A stretch of DNA of 64,000 nt, taken from NCBI RefSeq assembly GCF_019063845.1, contig NZ_CP077683.1:4456501-4520500 (forward strand). Direction: 5' to 3'. Shown here in pieces: positions 8,635-16,348 of the stretch (positions within the stretch are counted from its first letter, which is position 1; each line of letters starts with the position of its first letter). The notes under the pieces are model-generated. The model was not told the DNA's origin. It saw only the letters and a list, made by a program, of their open reading frames with translations, and ran no database searches. This DNA comes from Geomonas subterranea. GTDB taxonomy: Bacteria; Desulfobacterota; Desulfuromonadia; Geobacterales; Geobacteraceae. The position numbers and the translations under genes are program-made.

Positions 8635-9041
8635 TGCCGTCGCCGCAGGGTTCAGGACCCATGCTCGCCGTCGCCATCTTCTGGATGACGCTGGCGCTTA
8701 TCTTCTACACCTGGGCCGTGTTCAGCGGCCGCCGGGAAGGGCTGCGCGCCAAGCACCTGGCCATCTTCGGCATCGGCCTTTTCTGCGACTGGCTGGGGAC
8801 CCACCAGATGAACCTGTACGCGCAGGCCTTCGGCAAGGCGCCGGAGCTGCACAACCTGACCGGGCTCGTGTCGCTATTGGGGATGGCCTTTCATTTCCTG
8901 CTGGCCCTCGCGGCCACGCTGGCCGGGCGGGCGGAGGCGGTGAACCACCTGTTCCACCGGGTCAGCCTCACCATATACAGCTGCTGGCTGGTCGCCTTCT
9001 GCAGCGGCGCCTTCTCCGGGATGATGAGGCTGCACCGGTAA
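8631..9041 (+). CDS. HsmA-like small membrane protein (TIGR03987-like)
   Basis: 136 residues with four predicted helices (~10-30, 45-62, 80-100, 112-130). Conserved-looking polar positions lie inside the membrane region: CDWLGTHQMN, HNLTGLVSLLGMAFHF and NHLFHR. Length and pattern recall the TIGR03987/HsmA family found in archaea and Geobacter, of unproven function. The start overlaps the ResB-like gene by four bases, so it closes the translationally coupled run 5394-9041. The three intramembrane His residues could bind haem or metal, but this is only a suggestion. Confidence 0.7.
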   Translation: MMPSPQGSGPMLAVAIFWMTLALIFYTWAVFSGRREGLRAKHLAIFGIGLFCDWLGTHQMNLYAQAFGKAPELHNLTGLVSLLGMAFHFLLALAATLAGRAEAVNHLFHRVSLTIYSCWLVAFCSGAFSGMMRLHR

Positions 9042-9176
9042 GGGGTAGGGACGTGGGGAGCGCCCTCATCTGCCCCTGCGGGGCCCCTTCCCCCTGAGGG
9101 GGAAGGGGGGCGTAACGGATGGACGTATCCCAAGGGAACGGATGGGTGTATCCCAGTGGGGCGGCTGGTTGTCAGC

Positions 9177-9216
9177 CCTCGCCCTTTGGGAGAGGGCGGC
9201 CGAAGGCCGGGTGAGG
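9177..9216. repeat. GC-rich dyad repeat upstream of radical SAM gene
   Basis: CCCTCGCCCTTTGGGAGAGGGC with a second small dyad, GCCGAAGGCC. It resembles the repeats at 740 and 61881. Together with a related GGGGCCCC-type dyad at ~9077-9110, it fills most of the 197-base gap. Confidence 0.55.
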
Positions 9217-9238
9217 GATGCCTTTGACTGGAACTGAC

Positions 9239-10663
9239 ATGAGCGGAGCAAAGCACACGATCCTCCTCGTTACCCCTCCCTACCACAGCGGCATCCCCGA
9301 GATCGCGGGGCGCTGGCTGCCGCTGGGGCTGGTGTACCTTGCGGGGGCCGCGCGGCAGGCCGGGGTCGGGGCCGAGATTTACGACGCCATGGCCACGGGG
9401 GACGGACATGCGGAGATCCGGCGCCGCATCGGAGCAAGCGCCCCCCGCTATGTCGCCACCGGCGCCATGACCGCCACCGCGGCGGAGGCCATCGCGGTTC
9501 TGAGGACCGCGAAAGAGCTCGATCCCGCCTGCGTCACCATCCTTGGGGGGGGGCACGCGAGCTTCATGTACCGGGAGATCCTGGCGGCGGAGCCGGCGGT
9601 CGATTTCGTGGTGCTGGGGGAGGGGGAGCAAACGCTCACCCACCTGCTTCAGACCCTGGAACAGGGGGAGGATCCCGCAGGCGTCCCGGGCATCGCCTGG
9701 CACGATGGCGGCGCGGTCCGCGAAAACACGAGGCGGCCGCTCATCGACGATCTGGACGCGCTCCTCCCGGCCTGGGACCTGGTGGAGTGGCCGCTCTACA
9801 GCTACTTCATCATTCCCGATTCCCGCTTCGCCGCCATCAGCACCTCGCGCGGATGCAGCCATCAAGGGGACTTCTGCTGCCAGGAGCAGTTCTGGCAGGG
9901 ATCCTGGCGCGGGCGCGACCCTCAGAAGGTGGCGCGGGAGGTGGCGGAGCTGCACCGGCGCCACGGCGTCAACGTCTTTCTCGTCACCGACGAGCACCCG
10001 GCCCGGGACGCGGCGCGTTGGGAGCGGTTTCTCGACCTCATGATCGAACAGGCCCTTCCGGTGCACCTGATCATGGAGGCCAGGGCCGAGGACGTGATCC
10101 GGGATCGCGACATCTTCTGGAAGTACGCCAAGGCGGGGGTCGCTCATGTGATGCTCGGCGTGGAGTCGGCGCAGCAGCAGATGCTGGCGCGGCTGGGGCA
10201 GGTGACGGCGCCGGATGCGACAGGCGAGGCGCTTGCGATCATCCGCGATCACGGCATCGTCAGCGAGGCCTCCTTCTTCGTCGGCTTCCCGGATGAAACG
10301 CCGGAAAGCGTGCAGGCCACCTTGAAGGAGGCGCAGCGCTGCAACCCGGACAACGCCAACTTCCTGCCGCTGACTCCCTGGCCATATGGCAGCATGTACC
10401 GCGAACTGGCGCAGCTGATTCGCGAAACGGACTTTTCCAGGTACAACTTCGTCGATCCGGTACTGGCGCCGAAGACCATGAGCCTGAAGGAACTGCAAAG
10501 GGGCATCAACGACTGCTACCGCAGGTTCTATATGGCCAAAATGCTGGAAGTTATGACCATGAAGGACACGTTTCGGCGCGGTTACCTGGTGCGGGCGACC
10601 AAGCTGATCATGGGGAGTTCCTTCGTGATCGGGAAGCTGAATCCCTGGGGTTCGGCCAAGTAG
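9239..10663 (+). CDS. B12-binding radical SAM protein (type B) with disrupted Fe-S cysteine motif
   Basis: 474 residues. The N-terminal cobalamin-type domain starts TILLVTPPYHSGIPEIAGRWLPLGLVYLAG and continues through ILGGGHASF and FVVLGEGEQT. The radical SAM region follows. Where paralogues have C-x3-C-x2-C (CDMECAFC at 10711, CMEKCSFC at 41351), this protein reads CSHQGDFCC. The middle cysteine is Gly (codon GGG), and an extra Cys follows the third. The rest of the barrel and C-terminal region (FVDPVLAPKTMSLKELQ) is well preserved. Two base changes, not an indel, separate GGG from a Cys codon. The enzyme may be unable to hold a normal [4Fe-4S] cluster and could act as a non-catalytic partner of the next gene, 48 bases downstream. 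The ATG at 9239 matches paralogue starts; an ATG at 9218 would add seven residues. Confidence 0.88.
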   Translation: MSGAKHTILLVTPPYHSGIPEIAGRWLPLGLVYLAGAARQAGVGAEIYDAMATGDGHAEIRRRIGASAPRYVATGAMTATAAEAIAVLRTAKELDPACVTILGGGHASFMYREILAAEPAVDFVVLGEGEQTLTHLLQTLEQGEDPAGVPGIAWHDGGAVRENTRRPLIDDLDALLPAWDLVEWPLYSYFIIPDSRFAAISTSRGCSHQGDFCCQEQFWQGSWRGRDPQKVAREVAELHRRHGVNVFLVTDEHPARDAARWERFLDLMIEQALPVHLIMEARAEDVIRDRDIFWKYAKAGVAHVMLGVESAQQQMLARLGQVTAPDATGEALAIIRDHGIVSEASFFVGFPDETPESVQATLKEAQRCNPDNANFLPLTPWPYGSMYRELAQLIRETDFSRYNFVDPVLAPKTMSLKELQRGINDCYRRFYMAKMLEVMTMKDTFRRGYLVRATKLIMGSSFVIGKLNPWGSAK

Positions 10664-10710
10664 CACTATTCTTGCAGCGGTCAGCTGTTGCTGTAAAACC
10701 CGGAGAAACA

Positions 10711-12177
10711 ATGAGCAAGATCCTCTTCATCACCGCACCATATCACTGCTGGGGCGTGCAGGTCGTCGGTACCTGGCCCCCCCTGCATTTGGCCTACCTT
10801 GCCGGCGCCGCCAGCGACACCGGTCACGAGGCACGCATCTTCGATGCGATGAACAAGCGACTTTCCTTCGACGACATCAGGGCGGAAATCGAGCGTTTCC
10901 AGCCGGATATCGTCATGACCCTCGACTACCTTCCCGTCACCGGTGCCATCAGCACGGCCACCGTTCCCTATGCGCTGCGGATTCTTAACATCGCCAAAGA
11001 AATCTGTGGCCAAACTGTAACGTTATTAGGCGGACCCCATCCGACCTTCATGTACGAGGAGATTCTCGAGGACCACGGCAACCGGGTGGACTACATCATC
11101 ACCGGCGAGCCCGAGCAAACCCTCAAGAAGCTCCTGGCGGCGCTCTCCGGCAACGGTGACCCCAAGGCGGTCAAGGGGATCGCGTACCGGGAGGGGGAGC
11201 GCATTCTCTACACCGGCAGACAGCCGCACATCGAGGATCTGGACTCCCTGAAGCCCGCCTGGCACCTTCTGGACTGGGAAGACTACAACTACCTGGTGGC
11301 CCCCTACGGCCGCATGGCGTCCATCCTCACCTCGCGCGGCTGCGACATGGAGTGCGCCTTCTGCAGCCAGCGCATGTTCTGGCGCGAGGACTGGCGCTGC
11401 AGAAAACCCGAGAAGGTGGTCGAGGAGATGGAGCACCTGATCGGCGATTACGGCGTCAGTTTCTTCACCTTGATCGATGCCTATCCCACCAAGCACCGCG
11501 AGCGCTGGGAGCTGTTCCTGGACCTGGTCATCGAAAGAAAGCTCGGCGTCCACCTGCTCATCGAGACGCGGGTCGAGGACATCATCCGCGACGCCGACAT
11601 CCTGCACAAGTACCGCGATGCGGGGATCATCCACGTCTACCTGGGGGCCGAGAGCGCCGACAAGGACGTTTTGGGGAGCCTGAACAAGGGGACCAGCTTC
11701 GAGCAGAACAAGCACGCCCTGGACCTGCTAAGGGAGGCGGGCATCATCACCGAGGCCTCCTTCATGATCGGTTTCCCGACCGAGACCTGGGACTCCATCG
11801 ACAACACCATCGCGTCCGCCATTTACCTGAACCCCGACATCGCGGTTTTCCCGGTGGTCACCCCGATGCCGTTCACCCCGATCCATGCCCAGATGAAGGA
11901 CCGGATCCGCGTCTTCGACTACGCGAAGTACAACCTGGTCTGCCCCATCATCGAGCCGTACCAGATGACCATGGCGGAGATCACCCAGGCCCTTGGCAAG
12001 TGCTATATGACCTTCTACAGCAACAAGATGCAGGAGATCGTCGAGATGGAAGACGGCTTCAAGCGGAAGTACCTGTTGAGCGCCTTCATGCTGATGATGA
12101 AGGACCATGGCGACAACTTCGATTTTGAGGGCGCCGACATGGAGCGCATGAAGGAGCGCATGAAAAAGGTAGCCTAG
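10711..12177 (+). CDS. B12-binding radical SAM protein (type B)
   Basis: 488 residues with an N-terminal cobalamin-type domain (ILFITAPYHCWGVQVVGTWPP; VTLLGGPHPTF; YIITGEPEQT) and a radical SAM barrel. The cysteines are canonical, in SRGCDMECAFCSQRMFW at about residue 210. Later barrel signatures include LLIETRVED, VYLGAES and EASFMIGFPTETWDS. The ATG at 10711 is preceded by GGAGAAAC. It follows the cysteine-defective paralogue by 48 bases, and the two are likely co-transcribed. Substrate unknown. The closest relatives in the window are 9239 and 41351, sharing PPYH and FW after the cysteines. A GC-rich hairpin follows the stop. Confidence 0.9.
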   Translation: MSKILFITAPYHCWGVQVVGTWPPLHLAYLAGAASDTGHEARIFDAMNKRLSFDDIRAEIERFQPDIVMTLDYLPVTGAISTATVPYALRILNIAKEICGQTVTLLGGPHPTFMYEEILEDHGNRVDYIITGEPEQTLKKLLAALSGNGDPKAVKGIAYREGERILYTGRQPHIEDLDSLKPAWHLLDWEDYNYLVAPYGRMASILTSRGCDMECAFCSQRMFWREDWRCRKPEKVVEEMEHLIGDYGVSFFTLIDAYPTKHRERWELFLDLVIERKLGVHLLIETRVEDIIRDADILHKYRDAGIIHVYLGAESADKDVLGSLNKGTSFEQNKHALDLLREAGIITEASFMIGFPTETWDSIDNTIASAIYLNPDIAVFPVVTPMPFTPIHAQMKDRIRVFDYAKYNLVCPIIEPYQMTMAEITQALGKCYMTFYSNKMQEIVEMEDGFKRKYLLSAFMLMMKDHGDNFDFEGADMERMKERMKKVA

Positions 12178-12190
12178 CCCGCCCGACCTC

Positions 12191-12214
12191 GCGGCGCCGG
12201 CCCGCCGGCGCCGC
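12191..12214 (+). terminator. Hairpin after radical SAM gene
   Basis: A near-perfect GC stem, GCGGCGCCGGC with GCCGGCGCCGC, 14 bases past the stop at 12177. No T-tract follows, so it may stabilise the 3' end or act with Rho rather than be a classical intrinsic terminator. Confidence 0.4.
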
Positions 12215-12626
12215 TCTCCTCACCCCCGCTTCCCTTGCGTTGCCGTTTCACGGGCCGATCCTGCTCCCCCGCCTCCCCGCCGACACAACTCGCTCATTGC
12301 TCCGTTACCTTTCCGTTACCGTTATATGGCCTTTGGCGGTACCTTTACCCGGAACCCGGCCCGTCATATCACCGGACCGCCCCTGCAGGTCCCGGGGGGA
12401 TTCCTCCCGTGCTTAAAAATATCCAACCGCTCCCATGGCCACTCTTCAAAAAAAAAATCCCATAAATGCTGCAGTTCGGGCGGCCTTGGCTCTGTCTTGG
12501 CCTTTTGGCTATATGGCGTAAACGACAAGGGGTACGCTTCTTGCTCTTGGAAACGCTCTGTAGGATTATTTCGTACCTCTACATTCGTCCATCACCGCAC
12601 GTGAGGATCAGGGACAGGGGAAGGTT
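12215..12626. other. Long leader/promoter region of the cytochrome operon
   Basis: About 410 bases without a gene, less GC-rich than its surroundings toward the 3' end. It holds a tandem CCGTTACC motif near 12302-12320, an A-run at 12449-12457, a candidate sigma-54 promoter (12530-12545), and a ribosome site GGGGAAGG at 12617-12624. I looked for a GEMM-type (c-di-GMP/cGAMP) riboswitch, frequent before Geobacter cytochrome genes, and did not find its conserved core. Confidence 0.6.
12530..12545 (+). promoter_or_regulatory. Candidate sigma-54 (RpoN) promoter
   Basis: GGGTACGCTTCTTGCT matches the RpoN consensus TGGCACG-N4-TTGCW at most positions. It has the invariant GG (12531-12532) and GC (12543-12544) exactly ten bases apart. 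It lies 82 bases before the first cytochrome ATG. It has not been shown to be active. Confidence 0.5.
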
Positions 12627-15600
12627 ATGCTGAAAAAAACACTGGCTGTTCTGGCTGCTACGGCCATCATATCGGGGGCGCTCTGGTCATGGGCGGCGAC
12701 GTCGTTCCAGCTGCAGACAAAGCTGAACAACAGCGGCGGTACCCTCCAGATCCGCAACAACCCGGTCCAGACAGTGTCCGGCACGGTCGTGTACACCAAC
12801 TTCACCACGGCGGAGCTGGTTCCGGTGAAGGTGACCGCCAACCCCGGCTACAAGATCACCAGTCTGACCAAGACGGGCGTGGCCCAGGTGATCGGCAACT
12901 ACACGACCCACTACACCACCACCTTCAAGAAGGCTGACGGTTCGCCCCAGTCCCTGATCGCCGGCTTCACCGCCCAGAAGTACACGGTGACCGGCACCGC
13001 ATACGGCCCGGGGGGCATCACCCCGGCCAGCACCCAGGTCACCTATAACGGCACCGCGGTATTCACCGCCACCCCTAACGCCAACTCGGTCCTGACCGCC
13101 GTCAGCGGCGGCACCGCCACCACCCTTTCCGGCGGCGCAATCAGCTTCCCCTACCTCGGCCAGGCCAACATCACGGTCCGGAACGTAACCGCCCCGGCGA
13201 GCGTCACCGCTTCCTTTTCCACGGTCGGCATCAGCGCGGGGGAGAACCAGACCGGGATGGTGGCCACGAAGGTGACCCTGAGGGGCTCCATGCAGGGGGG
13301 GGGCACTTTCACCTGGAACCAGGAGAGCGGCCCGGCGGCTACCCTGCTGCAAGCGAGCACGCTGAACCCGGACTTCGTGCCGATGGTGCTGGGGACCTAC
13401 GTGTTCCGTGTCACCCAGTACCTGAACGGCGTAGCGGTCTCCACCTCCACCACGCAGGTCAAGGTGGTGGACTCGCTGATCGACTCCATGAGGACCGACT
13501 GCAACGGCTGTCACTCCGCCACCGGCGTCTACCCGACCCCGATGGCGTTCACCCTGTGGTCCTCCTCGAACCACAAGGCTCTTGGCGTTTCCTGCGTTTC
13601 CTGCCATACCACCGGTGCCATGCCGACCCCGGTCAACGTCTCGAGCGTCGACTCCAACACCTTCGTGAACCTGCAGGCCTCTGCTGGCCCCGTGGGTGGT
13701 TACTTCTGCGCCGCCTGCCACACCGACTCGATTTTCTCCGGCTACGATCGCTCCATGCATAAGAAGATGGGCGTCACCTGTACCTCCTGCCACAAGGGGG
13801 GAGCGCACCAGCCCGAGGCGGACCCGGGCGTCTGCGCGGGTTGCCACTACAACGGCCTGGGGATCGTCCCCAACCACACGGTCGAGATCGGCAGGAACGT
13901 CCTCTGTATCTCCTGCCACAACCCGCACTCCAGCTTCGCGGCGGTGCAGGGTGATCTCGAGACGCTGCACTACGGCAACATGACCACCGGCGCCTACCCG
14001 GCCACCTACGTCACCTCGCGTTCGGCCTGCACCGACTGCCACTTCTCGACGGTGACCAACCAGGCGATCCGCCAGGCGTGGTACACCTCGGGTCACGCCA
14101 AGGGGAGCGCGCCGGCCTACTCCACCTACGACTTCAAGACCATGGACGGCTGCGTGCAGTGCCACACCACCACCGGCTTCGTGGCCTACTCCACTGCCAA
14201 GGTGACCACGGCCTGGGGCGTCTCCTCGGACAAGACCAAGGAGATGGTCACCTGCCGCGCCTGCCACGTCGACATCGTTGCGGGTGCGCTGCGCACCATG
14301 GCGCCGTCCAAGCCGTTCGCCATCGAGCCGACCTACGTGAACCCCGCGGTGGGCGAGTCCAACCTCTGCATGACCTGCCACACCGGGACCAATACCGGCC
14401 AGGTGATCGTGGCGAAGCTGCAGGCGAACGCGGACTTCACCAACCTCGCCTTCATCCCGCCGCACTACGCTGTTTCCGGCGCCACCATGTACGCGAAGGG
14501 GGGGTACCACTTCCCGGGTCGCGACTACGACCTCGGTGCCACCCACAGCAACCTCGGCTTCGCCAACGCCAAGGGGCCCTGCGTGTCGTGCCACAGAAAC
14601 GGCACCTACGGCCACTCCTTCAGAAGCGGGGTGAGCGCGATCTGCACCAACTGTCACGGCGCCAACATGCCGGAAGAGCAGCGCCTGCTGGCGCGCGACT
14701 CCTTCACGAGCCTCCTCGAAGTGCTGCGTGCGCAGCTGGCGGCCAAGGGCTTCATCTACACTGAGAAGGCGCCGCACTTCAACGAGCGCAACTGGGGCTC
14801 CGGGCAACAGGGTGCGAACGTCATGGGCGCCGCCTTCAACTACGCACTCCTGGTGCGGGAGCTCGGCTCCTTCGGCCACAACCCGCGCTACTCGAAACAG
14901 CTCGCCATGGACTCCATCGACATCCTGGACAACGGCGTCATCGACGACTCGGTGACCACGCTGGCGGTGCCGACCCTGCGCGACGCGGGCGCCATCACCC
15001 AGGCGGTGGCCGACTCGGTGATTGCCTACAAGGCGCGCAACCTGTGCATCACCTGCCACGGCGGCTCCGCTTCGACCCCGAGCCCGATGGCGACCAACCA
15101 GCACGGCACCCACATCACCGCGGTCTACGGCCCGGGCGCCTACCTTGGGAGCGAGTACACCGCCTGCCAGGCGTGCCACATCGGGACCACCGCCACCCAC
15201 AACAACGGCTCGCCGGACTTGAAGAGCGGCGACGGCTCGCTGTGCATGGGTTGCCACGCGGGTCAGCTGGTTGACTGGAAGACCACCGCCCGCATCGAGT
15301 GCACCGTCTGCCACGCTCAGAACGCCGCGGTGCTCCCCAACGGCACCCAGGCGCCGTTCAAGGCCTACTTCGGCACCAAGGGTCACGGCCGCTTCGCGGT
15401 ATCGAACCAGTGCACCGTGTGCCACGACCGGAACGCCACCCACATCACGGGGACCCTGGGCGACAGCAAGCGCCTCTTGATGACCAACGACAACACGCTG
15501 TGCGCCTCGTGCCACAACAACGCCGCGGTGGTCCCTGCGCGCATCCTGAACCTCGGCACGCACGTCACCAAGGACAACGTGGACATCAACTGCCGCGAGT

Positions 15601-16250
15601 GCCACGACACGCACGGCACCGGGAACCTCTCCATGATCAGGGGCGAGATCCGTGGCTTCAACATCGCGTACACCGACCGTGTCAACACGCTGATTGAGAT
15701 AACCTACAACCGCGGCCTGTGCCAGGTCTGCCATACCAAGACCAACCACTATCGCGCCGGTGTGCCTGAAACCAGCCATTACACCTCGGGCTGCCTGGAC
15801 TGCCATCCGCACAACGGCGTCGGGGGCGCCTTCAAGCCGATCGGCGGCGCCTGCGACTCCTGCCACGGCTACCCGCCGGCGCCGAAGAACACGGCGACCA
15901 CCTTCGGCAGCTACGCGAACTGGGCCAACGCGCGCTTCGAGGACTACTCGGGCGGCGGCGGCGCGCATCTCGTGGCGGCACACGTTTCGCCGTTTGCCAC
16001 CCCTGCGGAAGGGTGGGCCAACTGTTCGGTGTGCCACAACGCCGGGATGTCACACCAAATGACCACCCCCATCAAGGATCACATCGAGAACGTGACGGTG
16101 GTCGTCGACAACAGCCTGCGCTTCTCGAACAGCTTCACCATCTACACCGGCGCGAGCCTGACCAGCGTGCCGGGCGCCAACAAGACCGGCAACTGCTTCA
16201 ACATCGCCTGCCACATGAGCCCGTCGGCACGGTGGAGCACCGAGAGATAG
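12627..16250 (+). CDS. Giant multiheme cytochrome c, 23 CX2CH plus one CX4CH motif
   Basis: 1207 residues with a signal peptide (KKTLAVLAATAIISGALWSWA). About 265 residues of beta-rich, Thr/Ser-rich Ig/PKD-like sequence follow. From residue ~292 to the end runs a chain of haem sites: CNGCH, CVSCH, CAACH and so on, 23 CX2CH by my count, and a terminal CFNIACH (CX4CH) just before the ending RWSTER. Many isolated His residues could be distal ligands. The last third (from GHGRFAVSNQC onward, through ARFEDYSGGGGAH) closely matches the C-terminal third of the next cytochrome. It should be exported, matured by System II and used in electron transfer at or beyond the outer membrane. The ATG at 12627 has a good Shine-Dalgarno. 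First gene of a five-cytochrome operon. Confidence 0.95.
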   Translation: MLKKTLAVLAATAIISGALWSWAATSFQLQTKLNNSGGTLQIRNNPVQTVSGTVVYTNFTTAELVPVKVTANPGYKITSLTKTGVAQVIGNYTTHYTTTFKKADGSPQSLIAGFTAQKYTVTGTAYGPGGITPASTQVTYNGTAVFTATPNANSVLTAVSGGTATTLSGGAISFPYLGQANITVRNVTAPASVTASFSTVGISAGENQTGMVATKVTLRGSMQGGGTFTWNQESGPAATLLQASTLNPDFVPMVLGTYVFRVTQYLNGVAVSTSTTQVKVVDSLIDSMRTDCNGCHSATGVYPTPMAFTLWSSSNHKALGVSCVSCHTTGAMPTPVNVSSVDSNTFVNLQASAGPVGGYFCAACHTDSIFSGYDRSMHKKMGVTCTSCHKGGAHQPEADPGVCAGCHYNGLGIVPNHTVEIGRNVLCISCHNPHSSFAAVQGDLETLHYGNMTTGAYPATYVTSRSACTDCHFSTVTNQAIRQAWYTSGHAKGSAPAYSTYDFKTMDGCVQCHTTTGFVAYSTAKVTTAWGVSSDKTKEMVTCRACHVDIVAGALRTMAPSKPFAIEPTYVNPAVGESNLCMTCHTGTNTGQVIVAKLQANADFTNLAFIPPHYAVSGATMYAKGGYHFPGRDYDLGATHSNLGFANAKGPCVSCHRNGTYGHSFRSGVSAICTNCHGANMPEEQRLLARDSFTSLLEVLRAQLAAKGFIYTEKAPHFNERNWGSGQQGANVMGAAFNYALLVRELGSFGHNPRYSKQLAMDSIDILDNGVIDDSVTTLAVPTLRDAGAITQAVADSVIAYKARNLCITCHGGSASTPSPMATNQHGTHITAVYGPGAYLGSEYTACQACHIGTTATHNNGSPDLKSGDGSLCMGCHAGQLVDWKTTARIECTVCHAQNAAVLPNGTQAPFKAYFGTKGHGRFAVSNQCTVCHDRNATHITGTLGDSKRLLMTNDNTLCASCHNNAAVVPARILNLGTHVTKDNVDINCRECHDTHGTGNLSMIRGEIRGFNIAYTDRVNTLIEITYNRGLCQVCHTKTNHYRAGVPETSHYTSGCLDCHPHNGVGGAFKPIGGACDSCHGYPPAPKNTATTFGSYANWANARFEDYSGGGGAHLVAAHVSPFATPAEGWANCSVCHNAGMSHQMTTPIKDHIENVTVVVDNSLRFSNSFTIYTGASLTSVPGANKTGNCFNIACHMSPSARWSTER

Positions 16251-16269
16251 TAAGGCTGAATTAAACGCT

Positions 16270-16301
16270 CAAGTAACTGGATCGATAACCGATCCAGCTT
16301 G
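16270..16301 (+). promoter_or_regulatory. Intercistronic stem-loop
   Basis: A perfect 8-bp stem CTGGATCG/CGATCCAG with loop ATAAC at 16277-16297, extended by CAAG/CTTG across a small bulge. Just after it, GTCTGAC is repeated at ~16310 and 16323. No T-tract is present, so it is more likely an mRNA-processing or stability element than a terminator. Confidence 0.45.
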
Positions 16302-16348
16302 AATAAAGGTCTGACATAACTGTCTGACCACAGAAAGAGGAGGAGCAG

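Noticed and set aside
12215..12626. GEMM-type c-di-GMP or cGAMP riboswitch before the cytochrome operon
   Set aside because: The conserved core expected of the GEMM motif was not found. The leader has a better sigma-54 match.
12687..16037. A 1116-residue open frame on the minus strand
   Set aside because: It mirrors the codon bias of the plus-strand cytochrome gene. The predicted protein has no domain, signal or membrane logic, while the plus strand has 24 haem motifs.
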